A program made the translations under genes and the position numbers. From NCBI GenBank assembly GCA_964350795.1, contig CAYGLI010000001.1, positions 4,163-68,162 on the forward strand: a stretch of 64,000 nucleotides of DNA, given 5' to 3'. Below, in pieces: positions 51,462 through 59,731 of the stretch. The stretch is from UBA1664 sp964350795. Its GTDB lineage: Bacteria > Pseudomonadota > Alphaproteobacteria > Micavibrionales > UBA1664. How positions within the stretch are numbered: the stretch's first letter is position 1; every line of letters begins with the position of its first letter. A model generated the notes under the pieces. The model had not been told where the DNA came from. It did no database searches and saw only the letters and a list, made by a program, of their open reading frames with translations.

Positions 51462-52562
51462 ATGGGATTTAATTGTGGAATTGTTGGGTTGCCCAACGTT
51501 GGAAAATCAACCTTATTCAATGCCTTAACGGCAACGGCGAATGCACAGGCGGCGAATTTCCCGTTTTGTACGATTGAACCTAATGTGGGACGCGTGGCCG
51601 TTCCTGATTCTCGATTGGATCAAATCGCCAAATTGGCAGGGTCGCAAAATATTCTTCCGGCTCAATTGGAATTTGTTGATATTGCGGGACTGGTTAAGGG
51701 CGCGTCAAAGGGTGAGGGGCTTGGTAACCAATTCCTTGCCAATATCCGCGAAACCGATGCGATTATTCATGTTTTACGATGTTTCGAAGACGGCGATGTG
51801 ACGCATGTTGAGGGGTCGGTTGATCCCATCCGTGATGCCGAAATCATCGAAACAGAATTAATGTTGGCGGATTTGGAATCGATTGATAAACAAATAACCA
51901 ACATGACCAAAAAGGTGAAGGGGCAGGACAAGGACGCGGCGGCGTTATTGGATGTCGCGCAACAGGTTAAGGTTTTGTTAGACGCGGGTATCCCCGTTCG
52001 GACGCTTGAATTATCCGATGACGAATTGCCGTTATTGAAAAAATTACAAATGATCACATCAAAACCCGTTTTGTATGTGTGTAATGTCAACGAAGACGAC
52101 GCGGCAACGGGCAATGATTTTTCAGTAAAAGTTGCGGAAATGGCAAAGGCACAAGGGGCAAACCATGTGGTGATTTCCGCCGCGATTGAGGCTGAAATTT
52201 CCGTGATGGAAACAGAAGCGGACAAAAAAGAATTTTTAAACAGCTTGGGCTTGGACGAGGCAGGATTGGATAAAATCATTCGATCAGGATTTGATTTGTT
52301 ATCCTTGCAAACATATTTCACCGCGGGGCCAAAGGAAACGCGCGCATGGACAATCCATAAGGGCGACAAGGCCCCACAGGCCGCGGGCGTTATTCATACT
52401 GATTTTCAAAAAGGATTTATCCGCGCTGAAACAACGGCGTTTGATGATTACGTTGCATGTGGAGGTGAACAAGGTGCCAAAGAAAAAGGCAAAACCCGCC
52501 AAGAAGGTAAAGAATATGTCGTTAAAGACGGTGATATTATTTTATTCAAATTTAATGTCTAA
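51462..52562 (+). CDS. ychF: Redox-regulated ATPase/GTPase YchF
   Basis: This is an Obg-family P-loop protein that prefers ATP, associated with ribosomes and oxidative-stress responses. The 366-residue protein has the P-loop GLPNVGKSTLFNALT at residues ~8-22, the DIAGLVKGASKGEGLGNQFL switch region, and a C-terminal TGS domain (about 280-366; ETRAWTIHKGDKAPQAAGVI, DYVACGGEQGAKEKGKTRQE in part). The gene follows two short repeats and overlaps the convergent DUF389 gene by 21 bases. Confidence 0.96.
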   Translation: MGFNCGIVGLPNVGKSTLFNALTATANAQAANFPFCTIEPNVGRVAVPDSRLDQIAKLAGSQNILPAQLEFVDIAGLVKGASKGEGLGNQFLANIRETDAIIHVLRCFEDGDVTHVEGSVDPIRDAEIIETELMLADLESIDKQITNMTKKVKGQDKDAAALLDVAQQVKVLLDAGIPVRTLELSDDELPLLKKLQMITSKPVLYVCNVNEDDAATGNDFSVKVAEMAKAQGANHVVISAAIEAEISVMETEADKKEFLNSLGLDEAGLDKIIRSGFDLLSLQTYFTAGPKETRAWTIHKGDKAPQAAGVIHTDFQKGFIRAETTAFDDYVACGGEQGAKEKGKTRQEGKEYVVKDGDIILFKFNV

Positions 52563-53555
52563 ATCTGTTTCTGTATAAACGATAATGGCGGAAATAACAG
52601 CCAAGAGTAATACGCAGATTACAATTTGAATCAGGCTGGATTGATTGGCTGATCGTTTTTCCAAAAATGTCCGTGGGCGGATACCCATAAACGCCAAAAC
52701 AATTTGTGATGATAATCCAATGCACACAATATTGGTGGTGAGTAATAAAAAGCTGTCTATGGCATAGGCAAATTCCATTTTTCCCAGAAATATTCCAACC
52801 GCCGCCGCAGGGGGAAGAAGGGCGACCGAAACCATCACACCAACCAAGGCCGATGAAACGCCCGTTGTCATGGATAATACCGCCGCGGCACCGGATGCCA
52901 TTGCAACGGCAATGGCGGCAAAATCAATAATTGTGCGTTCCATTAACTGTTCACTTTGCATGTTGATATCAACAATATATCCGATAAGCGTGCAGGGAAT
53001 GATAGCCGCCAAAAGGCCACCAATATTTGTTTTGAGAGCATTAAGAATAAGCCCCTTTTCCCCCAAGGCCGTACCAAAGGTCAATGCCAAGTTTGGCCCC
53101 AGCAGTGGCGCAATCACCATCGCGGCAATGACAAAGGCAATGTTGTCTTGTGCCAATCCAATGGCGGCAACAATAGTGGATAGTAAAACCATCAGATAAA
53201 AGACGAGGTCGCCTTCTGCTCCTCCCGAGACTTCTTGAAATAATTCCTCGCGGGTTAGAGATTTCCGCCATTTAAATTTCTGTTTTTTCTCTGTTTCTGA
53301 TTTTTCAATTTTGGGAAGGCTTGCCTCAACAGGGAGCAAAACCGCGCGCCAATTATTTTCGTCGTGTAATTGTAATTGAATGCTGTCTAATATATTTTGT
53401 TGGCTGGCGCGGTCGACCAGAATACTCACTGTTCTAAGGCCATCTTCGTTTTTAGGTTCCCACCATATATCCAATGCATTATGGGTTTCGGCCACATTGA
53501 TCATGGATTTTTTGCGCTCGGCGGGCAGGGTGACCTGTATTAAACGAAGAGACAT
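52542..53555 (-). CDS. DUF389 membrane protein
   Basis: This integral membrane protein of unknown function has 337 residues. The N-terminal ~110 residues are cytoplasmic. Six or so membrane helices follow, with the conserved VIAAMVIAPLLGPNLALTFG segment, which defines DUF389 (TIGR00341-type). Further conserved-looking parts are ASGAAAVLSMTTGVSSALVG and SVALLPPAAAVGIFLG. It is transcribed alone. The 3' end overlaps ychF. Confidence 0.9.
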   Translation of the reverse strand: MSLRLIQVTLPAERKKSMINVAETHNALDIWWEPKNEDGLRTVSILVDRASQQNILDSIQLQLHDENNWRAVLLPVEASLPKIEKSETEKKQKFKWRKSLTREELFQEVSGGAEGDLVFYLMVLLSTIVAAIGLAQDNIAFVIAAMVIAPLLGPNLALTFGTALGEKGLILNALKTNIGGLLAAIIPCTLIGYIVDINMQSEQLMERTIIDFAAIAVAMASGAAAVLSMTTGVSSALVGVMVSVALLPPAAAVGIFLGKMEFAYAIDSFLLLTTNIVCIGLSSQIVLAFMGIRPRTFLEKRSANQSSLIQIVICVLLLAVISAIIVYTETDLDIKFE

Positions 53556-53715
53556 AGTAAAAAAATCCTCAAAAACCTTGCATTATCAATTTCTATCATG
53601 CTAGGGTGCGCGAAAGTACATGAAAAAACAAGAGTGATGTTTGCGAGTACAAGAAGTCGATCATAATGGTTATTATTATCGCATGAATATTAAAAATTAA
53701 AAAAGGTGATGCAGC

Positions 53716-54327
53716 ATGTTTCATAAACAAAATATCCCTGAATCTGGCCCCTCAAAGGCCGATTTAAACGACAATAATAATGAGGCAATAGAGAATAAGG
53801 AAGAAAAAACGATGGCCGATTCAAAAGATACACAAACAAATAGCTCTCCATTTGGTCGTCCCGCACTTGGTGGGCAAGCGGCAGCGTATGGCACGGCACA
53901 AACACGCACAGTGACCGATGGTCGTAAATTAACAATTGGCCAAGGCATTACGATGTCTGGTGAGATTGAAAATTGTGACCAGCTGTTAGTTGAGGGTACC
54001 GTTGAGGCCACATTGAATGGTGCAAAATTATTAGACATCGCCGAAACAGGTATTTTTTACGGGTCTGTTGATATCGAAGAGGCCGTTATCGCGGGTCGTT
54101 TTGAGGGTGATTTAACCGTTGATGGTCGTGTCACGATCGAGGCATCAGGAACAGTGATTGGAACAATCACATATCGTGAGCTAACCGTTGAGGCAGGCGC
54201 AACGATTGAAGGTAAAATTTCATCTTTCGCATCCGCAGGTGCAAAATCAGAAGGTTCGGCAACTGATTTCTCGAAATTAAAGGCTGCTTCTAAAAAAACT
54301 GATGGGAAAAAGGCAAGCGCTGCCTAA
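53716..54327 (+). CDS. Bactofilin-family cytoskeletal protein
   Basis: This polymer-forming protein shapes cells, stalks or appendages by locating wall enzymes. The 203-residue protein has a disordered polar N-terminus (~70 residues), a beta-helical bactofilin domain at about residues 72-175 (TIGQGITMSGEIENCDQLLV, ALNGAKLLDI-type rungs, GRFEGDLTVDGRVTI), and a Lys/Ala/Ser tail. AGGTGA lies six bases before the ATG. A small membrane protein gene follows eight bases later. No M23 peptidase gene is adjacent, unlike many bactofilin loci. Confidence 0.93.
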   Translation: MFHKQNIPESGPSKADLNDNNNEAIENKEEKTMADSKDTQTNSSPFGRPALGGQAAAYGTAQTRTVTDGRKLTIGQGITMSGEIENCDQLLVEGTVEATLNGAKLLDIAETGIFYGSVDIEEAVIAGRFEGDLTVDGRVTIEASGTVIGTITYRELTVEAGATIEGKISSFASAGAKSEGSATDFSKLKAASKKTDGKKASAA

Positions 54328-54335
54328 TTCGTCTG

Positions 54336-54866
54336 ATGAAAAATCATACAACAAACAATAAAATGCAGGCAATGCCTGCATCTTTATTTAATCTGGGCTT
54401 ATGCTTCTGTTTTGCAGGAGTGTTCTGTCTTTTACAGATGGGTGTGTCATTATTTTTTCATTCGAACACATCCTTAACATTGAGCGAAAATTTGAAGCGG
54501 GTTCAATTGGTTCGTCAGGTTATTCGCTCTCCACAATCAATTCAGGTGATGGACAATAAGGACATTGCTATTCTATTAAACAAGCCAGTTTTGAACCGTA
54601 ATGAATTGGCCGTGAACGCATGGCATTATTATGGTGAGACCTGTGCTTTGGATATTTATTTCAGCAAAGGACAATCAAAACCTGATTACATAGAATATCG
54701 CGCATTGAGTTTAAATGCTGATATTTCGGCCCACTATCAAGATATCGACCAATCAGGTCTGAATTCTTATTGTCTAAAAGAAATTTTAGAGGCGCAAGGT
54801 GTCGATACACCATCCAGTTACGCAAGAAAGCCAACGCCGACGGTTGCGAACCCATACCGATCATAG
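54336..54866 (+). CDS. Hypothetical membrane-anchored protein, 176 residues
   Basis: I do not recognise this protein. A short polar N-terminus precedes one membrane segment (about residues 17-40, LFNLGLCFCFAGVFCLL), and a soluble domain of ~130 residues with two cysteines (ETCALDIYFSKG and NSYCLKEILE) may be periplasmic and disulphide-bonded. It lies eight bases after bactofilin, so it may be a bactofilin partner. A 19-base palindrome (54363-54381, ATGCAGGCA-A-TGCCTGCAT) lies within codons 10-16 and might act as an attenuator between the two genes. Confidence 0.7.
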   Translation: MKNHTTNNKMQAMPASLFNLGLCFCFAGVFCLLQMGVSLFFHSNTSLTLSENLKRVQLVRQVIRSPQSIQVMDNKDIAILLNKPVLNRNELAVNAWHYYGETCALDIYFSKGQSKPDYIEYRALSLNADISAHYQDIDQSGLNSYCLKEILEAQGVDTPSSYARKPTPTVANPYRS

Positions 54867-55000
54867 GTTTTTATCTATATAAAAATAATGCTTGCATTTA
54901 TATAAAATTTTATGTAAACTTTAAATATAAGGTTGAACTGGGAAAAGCACGTACCACTTTTTTTATAGGGGGCAATCTTATACCCACTCTGAATTACTTG

Positions 55001-55029
55001 GCCGAGGCTTAATGCCTCGGCTATTTTTT
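55001..55029 (+). terminator. Strong terminator, possibly ending a small RNA
   Basis: GCCGAGGC (55001-55008) and GCCTCGGC (55014-55021) form an eight-base GC-rich stem followed by TATTTTTTTT. It is 134 bases past the preceding gene, and the spacer 54880-55000 has promoter-like TATAAAAT but no frame, so a small RNA is possible. The stem reaches the stop codon of the convergent YjbH-like gene. Confidence 0.72.
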
Positions 55030-56313
55030 TGTAATGCGGTTCCAATCACGATAAATATTTTTTGTGTGCCATGGGTCGGTTAAATCATAGAGGGGGTAAG
55101 CATTATCAATCCTTTGACCCTTGTCACGTGCGAACGGTGCAATGTCAATTGTTTGATGGGAATTATCGGGTAACCCCTTGAATTGCCCTAGTGGCATAGT
55201 GAGGCGTAAACCTGCAATCATATGAGACGTATCGCCATCCAATTGTTGTTCGCGTTCGTTGGAGTAGGTGGCGTAACCCTCGATTGACCATCCCTGTGCA
55301 GGTTTATAGACGGCCTTAGCCATGCCGCCATAATCACCATCCAAAAATCGTCCACCAGACAATCCAAAGGTAAGGGGTGTTGTTGGCATATCATACCAAA
55401 GGTTTAAAAGGGCGCTGGTTTGCGTGTTATCGTCGTCTAGGGTCGTCCAACTGCCTAAATAGGGTGTTCGCTTCATGGTGCCCCACGCCTCCATCCCAAT
55501 GGCAAAGGGGGAATTGTTTGGACGATATAACAATTCACCGCCAAGCCCAAAAAACATTTCCTCTAAATATCCTGCATGTCCAGCGATATAAAGATTAGGT
55601 TTGGGCGTCGCGAAACCGCTTAGCATTAATCGCTCTATATTCAATCCCTGCCACGCAAACCCCAAAACATCCTGACGAATGGGGTCTGTGCGATTGAGAA
55701 TACGCAGGTCATTATCGCGTTCTAAATTATCATATAGGGGCGTGTTAATGGATGACGTTCCTAGAAAATAACCACCAAAATTAAGACGATTATTAACGAT
55801 TAGATTGCTACGACTTAATGGTGATCGATCACTTTCAAACACATCAATATGATGGCGCAATTCAATATCCCATGATGTTTTTAAGGCTTTATTGCAGGCA
55901 CTTGGGGTCGCTGGCGACATCGCGGCGTTGTGATAAATTTCCTGTGCAGATCCCCTGTTGTGAATGAGGGCGCGTTCTAAATCACGGCGCATAATTGTTA
56001 ATTTTGGGCCTTTTAGGCCACTAAAATGAGGTTGAAATGACAGTGTTTCTTGCGCGGCGTCGATGGTATTGGCCATTTCACGAGCGCGAATATTAATATC
56101 CTCAATCAAGGGGCTGTGATTATAAGGTAATGTTTCTATGCATTCACTCATGGGCTTGCCCATGGTTGGACGGACAGGGTTCAGATGAGGTTTTTGAGGA
56201 GGATCATCAAAAATAAAGTGTTTGAACGAGGCGATAATCGATGGCGTGCTTTCTGCCTGCACAGGTAAAACATGAAATAAACTGATAACCATGAAAAGTG
56301 CGAGAGCACGCAT
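55021..56313 (-). CDS. YjbH-like outer-membrane beta-barrel protein (short)
   Basis: This is a probable exopolysaccharide-related outer-membrane protein. From the ATG at 56313 it is 430 residues with a signal peptide (MRALALFMVISLFHVLPVQA). The C-terminal half matches the YjbH/GfcD pattern: YIAGHAGYLEEMFFGLGGELLYRP, GGRFLDGDYGGMAKAVYKPA and GWSIEGYATYSNE. It is shorter than the ~700 residues of enterobacterial YjbH and seems to lack part of the N-terminal barrel. No other yjb/gfc genes are adjacent. It is divergent from glpD. The longer frame from 56370 overlaps glpD and is rejected. Confidence 0.75.
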   Translation of the reverse strand: MRALALFMVISLFHVLPVQAESTPSIIASFKHFIFDDPPQKPHLNPVRPTMGKPMSECIETLPYNHSPLIEDINIRAREMANTIDAAQETLSFQPHFSGLKGPKLTIMRRDLERALIHNRGSAQEIYHNAAMSPATPSACNKALKTSWDIELRHHIDVFESDRSPLSRSNLIVNNRLNFGGYFLGTSSINTPLYDNLERDNDLRILNRTDPIRQDVLGFAWQGLNIERLMLSGFATPKPNLYIAGHAGYLEEMFFGLGGELLYRPNNSPFAIGMEAWGTMKRTPYLGSWTTLDDDNTQTSALLNLWYDMPTTPLTFGLSGGRFLDGDYGGMAKAVYKPAQGWSIEGYATYSNEREQQLDGDTSHMIAGLRLTMPLGQFKGLPDNSHQTIDIAPFARDKGQRIDNAYPLYDLTDPWHTKNIYRDWNRITKK

Positions 56314-56354
56314 ATACTTGAAATTATGGTGAAAACAGCGTGTAATGTAAACAG

Positions 56355-57824
56355 ATGGATAAGAAAACATACGATATTTGCATTATAGGTGGCGGAATTA
56401 ACGGCGTGGGTATTGCCCGTGACGCCGCAGGGCGCGGTTACAAGGTTTTGTTGTTGGAAAAAGGGGATTTAGCATCCGCCACATCAAGTGCCAGCACAAA
56501 GTTAATTCATGGTGGTTTACGGTATTTAGAGCATTATGAATTTGGTTTGGTGAAAAAGGCATTAAGGGAGAGGGATATTTTGCTCAACCTCGCGCCCCAT
56601 ATCATATGGCCGATGAGGTTTATTTTACCCCATGCACCGCATTTGCGTCCCCTATGGATGATCCGTATTGGGACATGGATTTACGATTTTTTAGCAGGCA
56701 AAACGACGTTAAAAAAATCAATAAAAACAGATATTAAAAATAAAATACTCAATCAAAAATTTAAATACGGGATTGAATATTCTGATTGCTGGGTTGAGGA
56801 TTCGCGATTGGTTGTTTTAAATGCCATGGATGCCATGGCGCGCGGTGCAGTGATAAAAACAAACACCGAGGTCACAGGATTTGAATCGCATGGCGATGAT
56901 TGGATAATTAAAACCAAGGAAGGTGTTGATTATAAGGCACAGATGGTTGTGAATGCATCGGGCCCATGGGCGTCAAAGGTGATGAAAATGGAGGGCGCTA
57001 TTACCCCTCAAAAAATTAGATTGGTGAAGGGGTCGCATATCGTTATTCCAAAATTATACCCCGAATCGCAATCATATATTTTGCAAAATGATGATGGGCG
57101 TATTGTGTTTACCATTCCCTATGAGACGGATTACACATTGGTGGGGACAACGGATGTTGATGTGGGTGATGACCCAGATGAACAACCTGTGTTGGATGTG
57201 GATGAGCGTCAATATCTGAAATCCGTTATTAAAAATTATTTCAATAAATCGATCAAGGATGTTGAAATTATTCATGAATATTCGGGTGTTCGACCATTGA
57301 TGGATGATGGTGAGGAGGAGGCGGCATACGCGACACGAGATTATGATTTTGACACCCAAACCATTGATGGATTACCATTTATGTCGATTTTGGGGGGTAA
57401 AATCACCACCTATCGTGTTTTGGCACAAGAAGCCGTCGATAAAATTGATACGCTATTTCATAAAAAATCAACGCATTGGACAGCGAATGAAAAATTACCG
57501 GGTGGCGACATCAAGGACAATGATTTTGAAACCTATGTGACCGAACAATCAGCGGAATTCCCGTTTCTCTCAACATCTCTGATACGGCGTTATGCCCGAG
57601 CATACGGGACATGCATGAATATTATTTTGGATGGTGTGATATCATTGGACGATATGGGCGCGGAAATTGGTGGTGGAGTTTACGGGCGCGAATTAGATTA
57701 TCTCATCGCCTATGAATTCGCCAAAACAGGGGATGATGTGCTGTGGCGACGATCAAAATTGGGCTTGCATTTAGACGATGATACACAAAAGGCGATTACG
57801 AAATATATGAAGGATAGAGCATGA
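56355..57824 (+). CDS. glpD: Aerobic glycerol-3-phosphate dehydrogenase
   Basis: This membrane-associated FAD enzyme oxidises glycerol-3-phosphate to dihydroxyacetone phosphate and reduces ubiquinone. The 489-residue protein has the FAD-binding DICIIGGGINGVGIARDAAG at the N-terminus, the family stretch SASTKLIHGGLRYLEHYEFG, and later VVNASGPWASKV and YSGVRPLMDDG. Length is normal. It overlaps glpK by four bases (ATGA), making a two-gene glycerol operon without glpF or a repressor in view. Confidence 0.95.
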   Translation: MDKKTYDICIIGGGINGVGIARDAAGRGYKVLLLEKGDLASATSSASTKLIHGGLRYLEHYEFGLVKKALRERDILLNLAPHIIWPMRFILPHAPHLRPLWMIRIGTWIYDFLAGKTTLKKSIKTDIKNKILNQKFKYGIEYSDCWVEDSRLVVLNAMDAMARGAVIKTNTEVTGFESHGDDWIIKTKEGVDYKAQMVVNASGPWASKVMKMEGAITPQKIRLVKGSHIVIPKLYPESQSYILQNDDGRIVFTIPYETDYTLVGTTDVDVGDDPDEQPVLDVDERQYLKSVIKNYFNKSIKDVEIIHEYSGVRPLMDDGEEEAAYATRDYDFDTQTIDGLPFMSILGGKITTYRVLAQEAVDKIDTLFHKKSTHWTANEKLPGGDIKDNDFETYVTEQSAEFPFLSTSLIRRYARAYGTCMNIILDGVISLDDMGAEIGGGVYGRELDYLIAYEFAKTGDDVLWRRSKLGLHLDDDTQKAITKYMKDRA

Positions 57825-59269
57825 GCGAAAATCCGCTCGTCCTTGCAATTGACCAAGGCACAACATCAACCCGTGCACTGATTTTTAATGCTAAGGGTGA
57901 GGTTATTGCAAAGGCTCAAAGAGAACTGGAAATTTTCACACCCCATTCAGGATGGGTGGAACAAGACCCAAATCAAATTTGGGATGATGTTTTGGGCACA
58001 TGTCGCGATGCCTTGGTACAGGTGAATATTGATGATGTGATTGGTATTGGAATTACCAATCAACGGGAAACAACAATTTTATGGGATAAGGATACGGGCG
58101 CGCCCGCCTATAACGCGATTGTTTGGCAGGATAGGCGCACTGCGGATTTCTGTGAAACATTAAAACTCCACGAAGATGACATTCAGGCACGCACAGGTCT
58201 GTTGGCTGATCCTTATTTTTCCGCCACGAAAATTCGTTGGGTATTGGATAATACAGATAAAAATAAAAATCTAATTTTTGGAACGATAGACAGCTTTCTT
58301 TTGTGGAAATTAACGGGTGGGGATGTGCATGCCACCGACATATCCAATGCCGCGCGCACTATGCTTTATAATATTCACGATCAACAATGGGATGATGTGC
58401 AATGTGACCGTATTGGTGTGCCGATGGGCATGTTACCAACGGTCATGGATAATTGCGCGGAATTTGGCATTACCGAATTATTCGATAAACCTCTACCGAT
58501 ATTGGCAATGGCGGGGGATCAACAGGCCGCAACATTTGGCCAAGCTTGTTTTGAAAATGGCATGATGAAATCAACCTATGGCACGGGATGTTTCGCGTTA
58601 ATGAATACGGGCGACACATGTGTGATATCAAAAAACCGTCTTCTCTCAACCATTGCATGGCGAATTAACGGCGAAATAACATATGCATTAGAAGGGTCAA
58701 TTTTTGTTGCGGGCGCGGCGATTCAATTTTTGCGTGATAATTTAGAATTTTTTGAAGATTCATCGCAAAGTGAGGCCATTGCAACCTCGGTGGATGACAG
58801 TGACGGTGTTGTGTTTGTCCCTGCCTTTACGGGGTTGGGCGCGCCTTATTGGAATCCGAATGCACGGGGCGCGATATTTGGATTAAGTCGCGGCACAACC
58901 ATCGCGCATATTACGCGCGCAGCGTTGGAGGCGCAGGCCTTTCAAACGCGTGATTTAATTGATGCGATGGTTAAAGATACAGGGCAGGGGATAGATAAAA
59001 TCCGTGTTGATGGCGGCTTGGTCGCCAATAATTTTGTATGCCAACAAATCGCCAACCAAACAAATGCACTGATTGACCGCCCTGTTAACCAAGAATCAAC
59101 CGTATGGGGCGCGGCCGCCATGGCGTTTTTACAAGCGGGTGTGTTTACATCATTGGACGATATTTCGGCTGTCCATAAATTAGATAAACAGTTTGTTAGT
59201 AACGGAGATAAAGATAAAACTAATCGCCTTTATTCACAGTGGCAGAAGGCGATTCAGTCAATCAATTAA
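57821..59269 (+). CDS. glpK: Glycerol kinase
   Basis: This FGGY-family kinase phosphorylates glycerol. The 482-residue protein has the N-terminal ATP motif LAIDQGTTSTRALIF, QDPNQIWDDV, the TNQRETTILWDKDTGAPAYN loop, and the FGGY-type C-terminal ALEAQAFQTRDLIDAM and GGLVANNFVCQ signatures. It begins within the glpD stop. Its last four bases overlap the convergent gene at 59266-59619. The product feeds GlpD directly. Confidence 0.96.
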   Translation: MSENPLVLAIDQGTTSTRALIFNAKGEVIAKAQRELEIFTPHSGWVEQDPNQIWDDVLGTCRDALVQVNIDDVIGIGITNQRETTILWDKDTGAPAYNAIVWQDRRTADFCETLKLHEDDIQARTGLLADPYFSATKIRWVLDNTDKNKNLIFGTIDSFLLWKLTGGDVHATDISNAARTMLYNIHDQQWDDVQCDRIGVPMGMLPTVMDNCAEFGITELFDKPLPILAMAGDQQAATFGQACFENGMMKSTYGTGCFALMNTGDTCVISKNRLLSTIAWRINGEITYALEGSIFVAGAAIQFLRDNLEFFEDSSQSEAIATSVDDSDGVVFVPAFTGLGAPYWNPNARGAIFGLSRGTTIAHITRAALEAQAFQTRDLIDAMVKDTGQGIDKIRVDGGLVANNFVCQQIANQTNALIDRPVNQESTVWGAAAMAFLQAGVFTSLDDISAVHKLDKQFVSNGDKDKTNRLYSQWQKAIQSIN

Positions 59270-59619
59270 AGTGGTTGTAGAGTTCGCTTATAACTCGCAT
59301 CTTGTTCTTTGACAGGCAGATTTTCATTTAGTTTTTCAAAACTTTGTCCCGATGCGACAAGGCACGTTAGTCCTGTGGGAGTCGTAACTGTGATTGTCCA
59401 TGTTCCAGTTTCGTTACTTGCAAAAGTCTCTACGACACTGTTATTAGCGCCAAGACCCATTGACTGTCGTGTTTCACCATAACCTTCTGCTAAGCGGTCT
59501 ATAACTGTATTTCTTGGCGCGCAATTACGCGCGCTTTGTTGTGCAAATGCAGGCGCAGAAAGTATCATCGACCCTGCTGTAGCTAAGCCTGCGAAAATAA
59601 CGTTTATTTTTTGTTTCAT
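59266..59619 (-). CDS. Periplasmic hypothetical protein, 117 residues
   Basis: This small exported protein has a signal peptide ending APAFAQQ. The mature part contains NCAPRNTVIDRLAEGYGETR, then GTWTITVTTPTGLTCLVASG, with two cysteines that probably pair. Similar small proteins with this C-A-P-R...G-T-W-T...T-C-L-V-A-S-G layout are common in alphaproteobacteria from memory, but no function is known to me. A GGGAG ribosome site precedes the ATG. An 11-base inverted repeat (59649-59683) lies upstream. Confidence 0.8.
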   Translation of the reverse strand: MKQKINVIFAGLATAGSMILSAPAFAQQSARNCAPRNTVIDRLAEGYGETRQSMGLGANNSVVETFASNETGTWTITVTTPTGLTCLVASGQSFEKLNENLPVKEQDASYKRTLQPL

Positions 59620-59648
59620 TTTATTCTCCCTGTATTATTTTTTTATAA

Positions 59649-59683
59649 TTTATTGCGTAGCAATATATTTATTACGCAATAAA
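59649..59683. repeat. Inverted repeat between flhA and the small periplasmic gene
   Basis: TTTATTGCGTA (59649-59659) pairs with TACGCAATAAA (59673-59683) around a 13-base AT-rich loop. On the minus strand it lies after the flhA stop and is followed by AT-rich sequence, so it could be a weak terminator or an operator for the gene at 59266-59619. Confidence 0.5.
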
Positions 59684-59731
59684 ATTACGTTTAGGTCAAT
59701 AAAAAAGTTTTAAAATGTCCGGATTTGTGGA

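Noticed and set aside
56314..56370. Upstream ATG for the YjbH-like protein
   Set aside because: It would overlap glpD and bury the signal peptide, which starts cleanly at 56313.
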